Positions 41,067 through 49,700 of a stretch of 64,000 nt of DNA are shown in pieces. Every line of letters starts with the position of its first letter. Within the stretch, counting starts at the first letter, position 1. The translations under genes were made by a program, and so were the position numbers. A model generated the notes under the pieces. It worked only from the letters and a program-made list of their open reading frames with translations. It was not told the origin of the DNA and made no database searches. The DNA comes from MWBF01 sp964614645. Lineage in GTDB: Bacteria; Chloroflexota; Anaerolineae; CG2-30-64-16. Location: contig CAZTMA010000001.1 in NCBI GenBank assembly GCA_964614645.1, positions 61,304 through 125,303 of the forward strand, written 5' to 3'.

Positions 41067-42104
41067 CTACGGCTCGACAGTGATGCTGCCGTTCTTGATG
41101 CCCTCGATCGCGGCTTCAGCAGCCTGCTTGACATCGTCAGGGAGCGGGTAGGCAGGATTGAAGGCAACCTTCAGGCCATCGTTCTCGAGCTTCAGCGTGA
41201 AAGTCTCGCCGCCCAGCTTGCCGGCCTTGCGGTTCTCGATGATCTGCTTCAGGATGCTCGTCCAGTCATAGACCTGGCTGGCAACGACATTCTCGGGCGC
41301 CAGCGAGACCTGATCGGACTGCGTGCCCAACCACAGGACGTTGCCGGCTTCTTTGGCCGCGTTGACCGAACCCACCACCGATTGCGAGGAACCGGTCAGC
41401 ACATCCGCGCCGGCGGCGATGTGCGTCTTGGCGGCCTCGGTCATCAGAGCCACATCGGAGAACGAGTTGGTCCAGGATTGATTGACTTTGATGCTCGGGT
41501 CAACCGAAGCCACGCCCTGAACGAAGCCATCAATATATGTCTTCGCATCGCCGACTTCCACAGGCCCGGTGACACCGATCGTCTTGCTCTTGGTCAGCCT
41601 GGCCGCGAGGACGCCGTTGACGTAGCCTCCCTGCTCCGCTGCAGGGGTGTAAGCATACACGTTATCCAGCCCGAAGGTGTTGACATCGGTGCCCCATGCA
41701 AAGACGGTGTCGGGGAAATCCGGCGCGACTTCCTGAATCAGCGACCCATACTGCGAGCCGTGGCCGAGAACGATATCGAAGCCCTGGCTGGCGTATTCCC
41801 GGAGGGCGGCGCCGGCGTCCGCGACCTTAAACATATTCTCCGAGTACTTCAGTTCCATGGCTGATTCGCCGCCCATTTCTGTCTGGACCGCCTTAAGAGC
41901 CTCCCACATGGATTGGCTGAATGCCAGGTCGTTTGTGGCGCTGGGCATGACGACGGCGATGCGCAGCGGCTCCGCAGCCGGTTGATCATCAGCGGCTGTC
42001 TGACCGCCGGTGGCCGGTGCAACAGTGGTGGCAGGTGCAACACCGGTGCAGCCCATCAGCACCGCAACGATCATGACAAGAACGAACAACGTGCGAATTC
42101 TCAT
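41067..42104 (-). CDS. BMP-family lipoprotein, nucleoside-binding
   Basis: Substrate-binding lipoprotein of the importer, 345 residues. A signal peptide (RIRTLFVLVMIVAVLMGC) ends in a lipobox with the acylated cysteine at residue 19, followed by an Ala/Thr/Pro-rich linker. The BMP/PnrA domain starts at LRIAVVMPSATNDLAFSQSMWEAL and includes GFDIVLGHGSQYGSLIQEVAPDFPDTVFAW and a VNGVLAARLTKSKTIGVTG segment. PnrA proteins bind purine nucleosides, which matches the cluster, although some BMP proteins bind other ligands. It is the third gene of the importer operon, 29 bases after the second permease. Confidence 0.92.
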   Translation of the reverse strand: MRIRTLFVLVMIVAVLMGCTGVAPATTVAPATGGQTAADDQPAAEPLRIAVVMPSATNDLAFSQSMWEALKAVQTEMGGESAMELKYSENMFKVADAGAALREYASQGFDIVLGHGSQYGSLIQEVAPDFPDTVFAWGTDVNTFGLDNVYAYTPAAEQGGYVNGVLAARLTKSKTIGVTGPVEVGDAKTYIDGFVQGVASVDPSIKVNQSWTNSFSDVALMTEAAKTHIAAGADVLTGSSQSVVGSVNAAKEAGNVLWLGTQSDQVSLAPENVVASQVYDWTSILKQIIENRKAGKLGGETFTLKLENDGLKVAFNPAYPLPDDVKQAAEAAIEGIKNGSITVEP

Positions 42105-42133
42105 GTCTTTCTCCTTAGGTGGAACGGATAAGG

Positions 42134-43066
42134 TTAGTTGGCTCCGCGCTCGAAGGGCTTATTCAACGCGGCCGGGCCGTGGACCCGGCTCACAGTGAAC
42201 GCTAAGGCAATGATCGTCAGCAGGTACGGCAGCATCACGGCCACATCGGAAGAGATGTTGACCCCCAGGACCTGCATCCACAACTGGAAGGCGTTGACCG
42301 TGCTGAACAGCAACGCGCCGAGCATGATGCCCAGCGGTCGCCAGCCGCCGAAATACACCAGCGCGACGGCGATAAATCCCTGGCCTGCGGTCAGGTTCTC
42401 CTGGAACAGGTTGACCAACGCGAGGGAAAGCGACGCGCCGGCCAGCCCCGCGAGCATGGAACCGATGCAAACCGCCACGTAGCGCACCCGGTCGACGTGC
42501 ACGCCGAGCGAATCGGCTGCGGCAGGGGTCTGGCCGACGGCCTTCAGCCGCAGGCCCCAGGTGGTCTTGTCCAGGATGAACCAGGCGATCGGAACCAACA
42601 GGAACGCGCCATACACCGGGATGCTTTGGCTGAACAGCGCCTCGCCTAAGATAGGGATATCGCCCAGCAGCGGGATCTTCACAGGCTGAAAGCCGGTAAT
42701 AGTCTTGACGGTGCCGATAGTAGTCTTGAAAAGCAGGCTGGAGAGACCCAGGCCGAACATATACAGGCCGATTCCGCTGATGCCCTGTTCGGCCTTCAGC
42801 GTCACACTGATGAAGGCCATGAGCAGGCCCATCAACAGCCCGATCAAGACGCCGGCCAGCAGGCCGAGCCACAGATTGCCCGTCTGCAAGGCCACATAGA
42901 ACGACCCGAACGCGCTCAACAGCATGATACCGTCAACGCCCAGATTGAGCACGCCGGACATCTCCGAGATCGTCTCGCCGATGGCCGCGTACAGGTAGGG
43001 TGTCGCCAGCCGGATGGCCGAGGTAATGATCCCGATAATGACGGCACCTGTAACGATTTCGTTCAT
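42134..43066 (-). CDS. nucleoside ABC importer permease (YufQ type)
   Basis: A 310-residue inner-membrane permease of the BPD_transp_2 family with eight to ten hydrophobic segments. Typical motifs are ATPYLYAAIGETISEMSGVLNLGVDGIMLLSAF near the N-terminus and LRLKAVGQTPAAADSLGVHVDRVRY, the coupling loop to the ATPase. The start is the ATG at 43064-43066, overlapping the first permease stop by ATGA; a longer frame to 43252 is an artefact of overlap. Forms a heterodimer with the product of the next gene upstream. Confidence 0.92.
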   Translation of the reverse strand: MNEIVTGAVIIGIITSAIRLATPYLYAAIGETISEMSGVLNLGVDGIMLLSAFGSFYVALQTGNLWLGLLAGVLIGLLMGLLMAFISVTLKAEQGISGIGLYMFGLGLSSLLFKTTIGTVKTITGFQPVKIPLLGDIPILGEALFSQSIPVYGAFLLVPIAWFILDKTTWGLRLKAVGQTPAAADSLGVHVDRVRYVAVCIGSMLAGLAGASLSLALVNLFQENLTAGQGFIAVALVYFGGWRPLGIMLGALLFSTVNAFQLWMQVLGVNISSDVAVMLPYLLTIIALAFTVSRVHGPAALNKPFERGAN

Positions 43067-44199
43067 GCTTGAGCCTCTGCATTCTTCGTTGCCAGCGCGA
43101 TCATCCGGCGCAGCGCGCTGCGCCGTGACAACATCTGCGAGCCGATGACGAGCAGCACAATCAGCCCCAACAGCGTATCGATGAGCGCGGAAGGTACTTG
43201 CACGCCCCGTTGCATGGAGTCTGCACCCACCAGGAGACTGCCGAAGAGCCACGAAGCGGGAATCAGGCCGAGCGGATGCAGGCCGCCGAACAGCGCCGCG
43301 ACGATTCCTGAGAACCCATACCCGCTCGTCACGCCTTCCAGTAGCCGGTGCTGCACGCCAATCACCTCAATCACGCCAGCCAGCCCGGCAAACCCGCCTG
43401 CCAGCGTGAGCGACAGCGCCTGGTAGAACGGCACGTGGATGCCTGCATAGCGCGAGGCCTCGGGGCTCAGGCCCACAGCGCGGATGCGATAACCGATGGT
43501 GGTGCGCCACAGGAAGATGTAGACAACTACTGCTAATGCGACTGCGATGATGGCACCCGTATGGAGCAGGGTCTGTGGAACCAGGCGGGTCAGCCAGACT
43601 TGCTGAGGCAGGCGTTCTGATTGCGGCAGGAACGTGCCTGCCGCCACACCTGCCGGATCAATGAGCGGACCGCGAATCAACAGGTTCATCAGTTGCAGAG
43701 CGATGGCGTTCATCATCACAGTGCTCAGAATCTCGTTGACCTTAAGGCGGGCCTTGAGGATGCCAGGGATAAAGCCCCAGAATGCGCCCGCCAGGAACGC
43801 CATCATCATGGTCGTTGGGATCAGCAACCAGCCCGGCCAGGTGCGGAACTGCAGCGAGAACCACGTGCCCATCAGCGCGCCGGCAATAATCTGGCCCTCA
43901 CCGCCGATGTTGATGACGCTGGCGCGAAATGCGATGCAGATGCCCAAGCCGACCAGAAGCAAGGGCGTGGCTTTGACGATCGACTGGGTGAACCCCGATA
44001 CGCTTCCGAAGACACCCCGCACCATGGTGGCGTAGGCCGTGAGGGGGTTCACGCCCAACAGAAGCAACATTACTGCCCCCACCAGGAGCGCGACCAGAAC
44101 AGCCAGGATCGGTGACGCAGCTCTGAGCAGGACTCCCTGCCAATCGACTGCAGGCTTGAGAGCCTGGCGCACCGTGTGAGTAGCTGAATCTGACGCCAT
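43063..44199 (-). CDS. nucleoside ABC importer permease (YufP type)
   Basis: A 378-residue permease of the same family, first gene of the importer-hydroxylase operon. Recognisable segments are LLLGVNPLTAYATMVRGVFGSVSGFTQSIVKATPLLLVGLGICIAFRASVINIGGEGQIIAGAL, the coupling loop GYRIRAVGLSPEASRYAGIHV and GYGFSGIVAALFGGLHPLG. An N-terminal cytoplasmic stretch of about 25 residues precedes the first helix. A promoter with a perfect -35 box lies about 170 bases upstream, so the leader is long. Confidence 0.92.
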   Translation of the reverse strand: MASDSATHTVRQALKPAVDWQGVLLRAASPILAVLVALLVGAVMLLLLGVNPLTAYATMVRGVFGSVSGFTQSIVKATPLLLVGLGICIAFRASVINIGGEGQIIAGALMGTWFSLQFRTWPGWLLIPTTMMMAFLAGAFWGFIPGILKARLKVNEILSTVMMNAIALQLMNLLIRGPLIDPAGVAAGTFLPQSERLPQQVWLTRLVPQTLLHTGAIIAVALAVVVYIFLWRTTIGYRIRAVGLSPEASRYAGIHVPFYQALSLTLAGGFAGLAGVIEVIGVQHRLLEGVTSGYGFSGIVAALFGGLHPLGLIPASWLFGSLLVGADSMQRGVQVPSALIDTLLGLIVLLVIGSQMLSRRSALRRMIALATKNAEAQA

Positions 44200-44358
44200 G
44201 GCCTACCTCCAAGGGGCAAGAGAGCTCCCTTAGTCTGAAACGTTGGTGAAACTCAGAATCGGCCGGCGGATCTGCCGGAAGCTGATGGTATCGCCGCGAA
44301 AGCTGTGGATCAGCGATGCGCCACGATCGTTGTCTCGAGCAGTGGGTAGAGGGTAATC

Positions 44359-44371
44359 GTCGACAACCAGT
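44359..44371 (-). promoter_or_regulatory. second copy of the candidate GntR operator
   Basis: GTCGACAACCAGT (plus-strand reading) shares GACAACCAGT exactly with the site at 35225-35238 and lies at the same place, just downstream of the -10 box. A repressor bound here would block transcription start of the importer-hydroxylase operon. Confidence 0.6.
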
Positions 44372-44375
44372 GTGC

Positions 44376-44404
44376 AGGATATTACAGTGCGCGAGACATG
44401 TCAA
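44376..44404 (-). promoter_or_regulatory. sigma70-type promoter of the importer-hydroxylase operon
   Basis: On the minus strand, a perfect TTGACA (44399-44404) and TATCCT (44376-44381) are 17 bases apart. The transcription start should be near 44369, within the motif at 44359-44371. The leader to the permease ATG would be about 170 bases; I saw no purine riboswitch core in it. Confidence 0.65.
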
Positions 44405-44575
44405 GCGCCGGGTCCCTTGTTCCTTTGTGCCTGTGCCTCATCTTTAAGGCCGTTAGAAGAGTGCCTTATCTTCACCTTATGGATGCATGGCTTTGGAACC
44501 TTTCATACCCAACGGCCTTTGTTTAGGGCGTAATAATCATGCCAGTAAAGGCGAATGGAGTGAGGAACTGATGTC

Positions 44576-45535
44576 ATGGAAACACTAACTACCACTTTCA
44601 TGGGTGACCGCAGCACGTGGCGAGATGCAGTGCTGGTCCTGGATGACTTACGCGGGGCCTGGGGTGGCAAGCGCATCACCGTGCGCGGCAATGGCTCGAC
44701 GGTCATCAAGGTGGTTGACCTTGCGGGCAACGAAGAGGTCTATGCGTTCGGGCTGACGTTGGAGCAAGTCGACGCCTTGTTCGAGCAATGCATCACGGCC
44801 GATGTGTTATCGGTGCGCGGTGGGCCAGGCGGGGAGCAACCAGACACCGAGGCCGCGACGACACTGAGCCTCACGAACGGTGCAAGGCAGCAGGCGAGTG
44901 TGACACATCGAGCGCGTGATGCGTTTGAGCCTCGGTTCGAGGCGGCACGCTCCGCGCTTGAAAGCCTGTACGATGCGATGGGTGAACTGGGTGCAACCGT
45001 TGTCTCGATGCAGCCTGTGCGGGCTCCCGGAGCGCGCCAGGTTCGTGCCACGGACAACAGCATTCAGCGTGACCCGACGCGCGTGCTTGAGGGGCTCATG
45101 GAGTTTTTTCGGGAAGACGAATGGGCCTTCGAGAAGCTGCCCGACCGGCCGCTGTTGCGCCTGCCCTTTCAAGGCCGTAACGGCAAATGGAGCTGTTATG
45201 CGCAGGTCCGGGTGACCAAAGACCTCGAGCAGGTGCTGTTCTATTCCGTGGCTCCGCTCGCCATTCCGGAAGAAAGCCGCCTGGCCGTGGCGGAGTTCAT
45301 CACACGGGCCAACTATGCCATGGCGCTGGGCAACTTCGAGATGGACTTCTCCGATGGCGAGGTGCGCTTCAAGACCAGTATCGACGTCACGAACGTGAAT
45401 ATCGTGCCTGGCCTCATCCGGCCGGTGGTTTATACGAATTGTCTGATGATGGAAAAGTATCTGCCGGGCCTCATGTCGGTAATCTACACGCATGTTTCAC
45501 CGGAGGAGGCGGTGCGACAGGTAGAGGGCGCGTAG
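44576..45535 (+). CDS. YbjN-domain protein of unknown role
   Basis: A 319-residue soluble protein. The C-terminal part (about residues 175-310: RVLEGLMEFFREDEWAFEKLP and onward, with NGKWSCYAQVRVTKDLEQVLFYSVAPL and ALGNFEMDFSDGEVRFKTSIDV) looks like a YbjN fold, resembling type III secretion chaperones. The N-terminal 80 residues form a separate small beta-rich unit (RITVRGNGSTVIKVVDLAGNEEVYAFGLTLEQVDALFEQ). YbjN-type proteins are called sensory regulators in enterobacteria, but their chemistry is unknown. The ATG at 44576 follows GAGG at a long spacing. It is transcribed away from the importer operon and stands alone. Confidence 0.7.
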   Translation: METLTTTFMGDRSTWRDAVLVLDDLRGAWGGKRITVRGNGSTVIKVVDLAGNEEVYAFGLTLEQVDALFEQCITADVLSVRGGPGGEQPDTEAATTLSLTNGARQQASVTHRARDAFEPRFEAARSALESLYDAMGELGATVVSMQPVRAPGARQVRATDNSIQRDPTRVLEGLMEFFREDEWAFEKLPDRPLLRLPFQGRNGKWSCYAQVRVTKDLEQVLFYSVAPLAIPEESRLAVAEFITRANYAMALGNFEMDFSDGEVRFKTSIDVTNVNIVPGLIRPVVYTNCLMMEKYLPGLMSVIYTHVSPEEAVRQVEGA

Positions 45536-45597
45536 TGTAACCACAGAATACACGGAATACGCTGAAGGACGATGAGCGGTTGTGGGGCTAGGTTGGC

Positions 45598-45640
45598 ATA
45601 AGTCCCCGAAGCCTGCTGGCATGAGGCTTCGGAGACTTAT
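45598..45640. terminator. hairpin after the YbjN gene
   Basis: Arms 45598-45614 and 45624-45640 (ATAAGTCCCCGAAGCCT) match at 16 of 17 with a nine-base loop. It lies between convergent genes, so it could stop transcripts from both sides, though no U run follows. Confidence 0.5.
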
Positions 45641-45661
45641 GGACGATGGGGAAGGTAGCTC

Positions 45662-45688
45662 GTAAGGGCGAGGTCACCTCGCCCTTAC
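45662..45688. repeat. unexpanded GTAAGGGCGAGGT palindrome
   Basis: Perfect 13-base arms (45662-45674 and 45676-45688) around a single C. This is the single-copy form of the element that is expanded inside the Mo subunit 2 gene at 36426-36580. It lies 23 bases after the DHOD-like gene stop on its 3' side. Confidence 0.85.
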
Positions 45689-45711
45689 AGCACCTGTTTT
45701 GTCAGGCGCCC

Positions 45712-46704
45712 TTAGTGCCAGCTGCCCAGCACCTTCATGTAGTTGGCGCGCTCGAAGGCTGCCGGTTCCGGGCACGCGCGCTGGCTCAGTGCGCCCTTCA
45801 TCTGGCTCACCGACTCGTACTCGTGCATCTCCATCCACTGCTGCAGACCCGCAACCAGGTCACGGATCTTGTCCACGCCCTGCTCCAGCAGCACCGACGC
45901 TACATTCGCGACGTCCGCGCCGGCCATGACGGCCTTGACGACATCTTCCGGCGTGTGGATGCCGGTGGTCAGCGCCATGGAGGCGTTGATGTGGCCGTAC
46001 AGGATGGCAATCCAGCGCAGCGGCAGGCGCATCTCAGCGGACCGGCTCAACACGAGATTGGGCACGACGGTCAGTTCTTCCAGGTCCAGGTCCGGCTGAT
46101 AGAAGCGGTTGAACAGCACGAGGCCATCCGCGCCTGCCTGATCCAGCCGGTAAGCCATGTTGGGCAGCGAGCTGAAGAAGGGGCTGAGCTTCATCGCAAC
46201 CGGCACCTTGACCGCAGCCTTGACCGCCTTGAGGACATCCAGGTAGACGCTCTCAATAGCTGCCGCATCCTGGTCGAGCCGGGTCGAGATGAGGTAGACG
46301 TTGCACTCGATCGCGTCCGCGCCCGCCTGTTCCATCATGTGTGCGTACTCGATCCAGCCACCGGGCGTGACACCGTTCAGGCTGGCAATGATCGGGATGT
46401 CTACTTCGGCCTTCGCCTGGCGAATCAGGTCCAGGTAGTCTTCCGGACCGCGGTAATACTCGATGGACTTGGGGAAGTAGGTCAGGGCCTCCGCGTAGCT
46501 GTAGGAACCTTGCTCCAGGAAGTGGTGCTGCGCCAGGGCCTCGATGTCGATCTGCTCCTCGAACAGCGAGGAGAGTGTCACCGCGGCCGCGCCGCTTTCA
46601 GCCATGCGCACGATGCCGTTGACCGATTTCGAGAGCGGCGACGCCGATGGCACAATCGGATTCTTCAGGGTCAGACCCATGTAAGTCGTGGTCAGGTCAG
46701 TCAT
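45712..46704 (-). CDS. dihydroorotate dehydrogenase-like flavoprotein
   Basis: A 330-residue TIM-barrel flavoprotein. TTYMGLTLKNPIVPSASPLSKSVNGIVRMAESGAAAVTLSSLFEEQ is the conserved N-terminal region, GADAIECNVYLIS the second, and VAMKLSPFFSSLPNMAYRLDQAGADGLVLFNRF the flavin region. It lacks the usual catalytic Ser/Cys context of true DHODs, and such proteins often sit beside pyruvate:ferredoxin oxidoreductase genes, as here. It may be an oxidoreductase using ferredoxin electrons, not a pyrimidine enzyme. It follows nifJ after 71 bases, probably as one operon. Confidence 0.88.
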   Translation of the reverse strand: MTDLTTTYMGLTLKNPIVPSASPLSKSVNGIVRMAESGAAAVTLSSLFEEQIDIEALAQHHFLEQGSYSYAEALTYFPKSIEYYRGPEDYLDLIRQAKAEVDIPIIASLNGVTPGGWIEYAHMMEQAGADAIECNVYLISTRLDQDAAAIESVYLDVLKAVKAAVKVPVAMKLSPFFSSLPNMAYRLDQAGADGLVLFNRFYQPDLDLEELTVVPNLVLSRSAEMRLPLRWIAILYGHINASMALTTGIHTPEDVVKAVMAGADVANVASVLLEQGVDKIRDLVAGLQQWMEMHEYESVSQMKGALSQRACPEPAAFERANYMKVLGSWH

Positions 46705-46775
46705 GGGATATCTCCTATCAGGACGAAGTGCGATGGCAGGCTGCTTAGCGGCCTGCCATCGCCATCGTTTGAAGG

Positions 46776-49700
46776 TTACTTCTCAGGCGTCGTTGCGATG
46801 CCGGCCAACTGCTCGTACTGCTTCCAGCGCTTCTCTACATCGGCTTGCGCCAGCTTCAGCAGCATCTCGGCGCGCTCCTCATCGGACCGGGCCAGGGCGC
46901 TGTAGCGCGTCTCGTTGTAGATGTAATCCTTGAGCGGAATCTTCGGCGCCTTCGAATCGAGCGTCAAGGGATTCTGACCCTGTTCAGCCAGCAGCGGGTT
47001 GAAGCGGTAAAGCGGCCATGCGCCGCTGTCTACCGCCAGCTTCTGCTGGTTCAGGCCCTTGGTCATATTGATGCCGTGCGCGATGCAGTGGCTGTAGGCG
47101 ATGATCAGGCTGGGGCCGGGGTAGGCCTCAGCTTCCAGGAATGCACGCACGGTCTGGGCATCATTCGCGCCCATGGCGATCTGTGCCACGTAGATTGAGC
47201 CATAGCTCATGGCGATGGCGCCCAAATCCTTCTTGGGCAGCGGCTTGCCGGCCGCCGCGAACCGGGCGACGGCCGCACGCGGGGTCGCCTTGGAGGACTG
47301 GCCGCCGGTGTTGGAGTACACCTGCGTGTCCAGCACCAGGACGTTGACCTTGCGGCCCGAGGCGAGGACATGGTCCAGGCCGCCGTAGCCGATGTCATAC
47401 GCCCAGCCATCGCCGCCGACAATCCAGACGGACCGCTTGACGAGCGTGTCGGCCAGCGTCCGGAGTTGCTGCGCCCAAGGCTCGCCCACGTTCGCCAGGC
47501 GTTCCTTCACTGCGGCTACGCTGGCGCGCTGGTCGGCGATGCCGCGCTCGGTGGACTGGTCGGCGTTCAGCAGTGCGTCTGCGAGTTCGTCGCCCAGCAC
47601 ATCGCGGTGACTCTGCACCAGCTCGGCGGCGAATTCGGCCTGCTTATCGAGGGTCAGCCGGAAGCCCAGGCCGAACTCGGCGTTGTCCTCGAACAGGCTG
47701 TTGGACCAGGCCGGTCCGCGGCCTTCCTTGTTGACGCTCCACGGGGTTGTCGGCAGGTTGCCGCCGTAGATAGAAGAGCAGCCCGTCGCGTTGGCAACGA
47801 TAGCCCGGTCACCGAACAACTGGCTCAGCAGTTTGACGTAAGGCGTCTCGCCGCAGCCGGAGCATGCGCCGGAGAACTCGAAGAGCGGCTGGAGCAGCTG
47901 CGAGTTCTTGACATTGTTGGGCGCCAGCAGCGTGCGGTCCAGCTCGGGCAGGTCCAGGAAGAACGCGAAGTTGTCGCGCTCGGTAAAGCGTATGGGCGGC
48001 TGCGGGGCCATGTTGATGGCCTTGAGCCGCGGCTCGCTCTTGTTCTTGGCCGGGCAGGCCTCGACGCACAGCCCACAGCCCGTGCAGTCTTCCGGCGCCA
48101 CCTGGACGGTGTATTTCATGCCCGGGAGGTCGCGGCTCTTGTAGTCGACTGCCTTGTAGGTTTCCGGCGCGCCGGCCAGCGTCTCGGGCGGGTAGACCTT
48201 TGTGCGGATGGCCGCGTGCGGGCAGACGAAAGCGCACTTGCCGCACTGGATGCAGATGCTCGGATCCCAGACGGGGATTTCCAGCGCGATGTTACGCTTC
48301 TCCCACTGTGTCGTCGCAGTTGGCCAGGTGCCGTCCGCGGGCAGCATGGAGGAAGGCAACAACTCGCCCAGGCCCGCCATGATCGGCGCGGTCACGTTCT
48401 TAACGAACTCCGGCGCGTTTTCATTGACGATGGGCGGCATCTCGATCTTGCTGGTGACCTGGCGCGGGTAATGCACCTCGTACAGGTGGGCCAGCGTGTG
48501 ATCGACGGCTGCAAAGTTCTGCTGCACGACGGCATCGCCGCGGCGGCCATACGTCTTGCGGATGGATTCCTTGATCTTATCGATCGCTTCATCGCGGGGC
48601 AGGACGCCGGAGATGGCAAAGAAGGCAGTCTGCATGATGGTGTTGATGCGCACGCCCATGCCGGTATCCTTGGCGACCTTGTACGCGTCGATGACGAAGA
48701 AGCGCAAGTTCTTGTCGATGATTTGCTGCTGCATCGAGCGGGGAAGCTGATCCCACACCTCATCCGTCCCGTAGGGGCTGTTGAGGAGGAACACGGCATT
48801 CTGCTCAGCCATCGGCAGCACGTTGTAGCGCTCCACGAAGACCCACTGGTGAATCGCGATGAAGTTGGCCGACTGGATCAGGTAGGGTGCGTGGATTTCT
48901 TGCGGGCCGAAGCGCAGGTGCGACGTGGTCGTCGAGCCGGACTTCTTGGAGTCGTACACGAAGAAGCCCTGCGCGCTGTTGGGCGTCTCGGTCCCGATGA
49001 TGCGGATCGAGTTGTGGTTCGCGCCCACGGTGCCGTCGGCGCCCAGGCCGTAGAACAGGGCCCGCACCATGTTGGCCGGCTCGATATTGAACGTCGGGTC
49101 GACATCCAGGCTGGTGTGGGTGACGTCGTCCACGATGCCCACGGTGAAGTGGTTCTTGGGCGTCGCCTGGGCCATATTATCGTATACAGCCTTGCACATC
49201 GCCGGGGTGAATTCTTTGCTGGCGAGACCGTAACGGCCACCGATGACGCGGAAGGATGCGCCGGACTCGACGATGGCGGTTGCCACGTCCTGGTACAGCG
49301 GCTCGCCGGCGGAGCCGGGTTCCTTCGTCCGGTCGAGGGTCGCCACGATCTTGACGGTCGGGGGCAGGGATGCGATGAAGTGCTCGATGCTGAAGGGCCG
49401 GTAGAGGCGAACCTTGAGCAGGCCGACCTTCTCACCCTGTGCGATCAGCCAATCCACCGTAGCCTGTGCCGTTTCGGCTGCGGAGCCCATGATGATGATG
49501 ACGCGCTCTGCGTCAGGCGCGCCATAGTAGTCGAACAGGCGATACTGCCGGCCCACGATGCCCGCGAACTTGTCCATCTGCGCCTGGACGATGCCGGGCA
49601 CAGCCGAGTAGTACGGGTTGCTGGCTTCGCGCGTCTGGAAGAAGACGTCGGGGTTCTGCGCCGTGCCGCGGATGACCGGTTTTTCCGGGGTGAGGCCGCG

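Larger units (their letters stand above)
44200..44575. other. divergent intergenic region between importer operon and YbjN gene
   Basis: 376 bases without a gene. It holds the importer promoter and operator (44359-44404) and, further right, a 9-base inverted repeat AAGGCCGTT (44446-44454) with its complement at 44511-44519 enclosing AT-richer sequence. A TAATAAT-like box occurs near 44531-44537 ahead of the YbjN gene, but its -35 partner is weak. Confidence 0.5.

Noticed and set aside
44200..44358. Purine riboswitch in the importer leader
   Set aside because: I looked for the conserved three-way junction core of purine riboswitches on the minus strand and saw none; a covariance model search would settle it.
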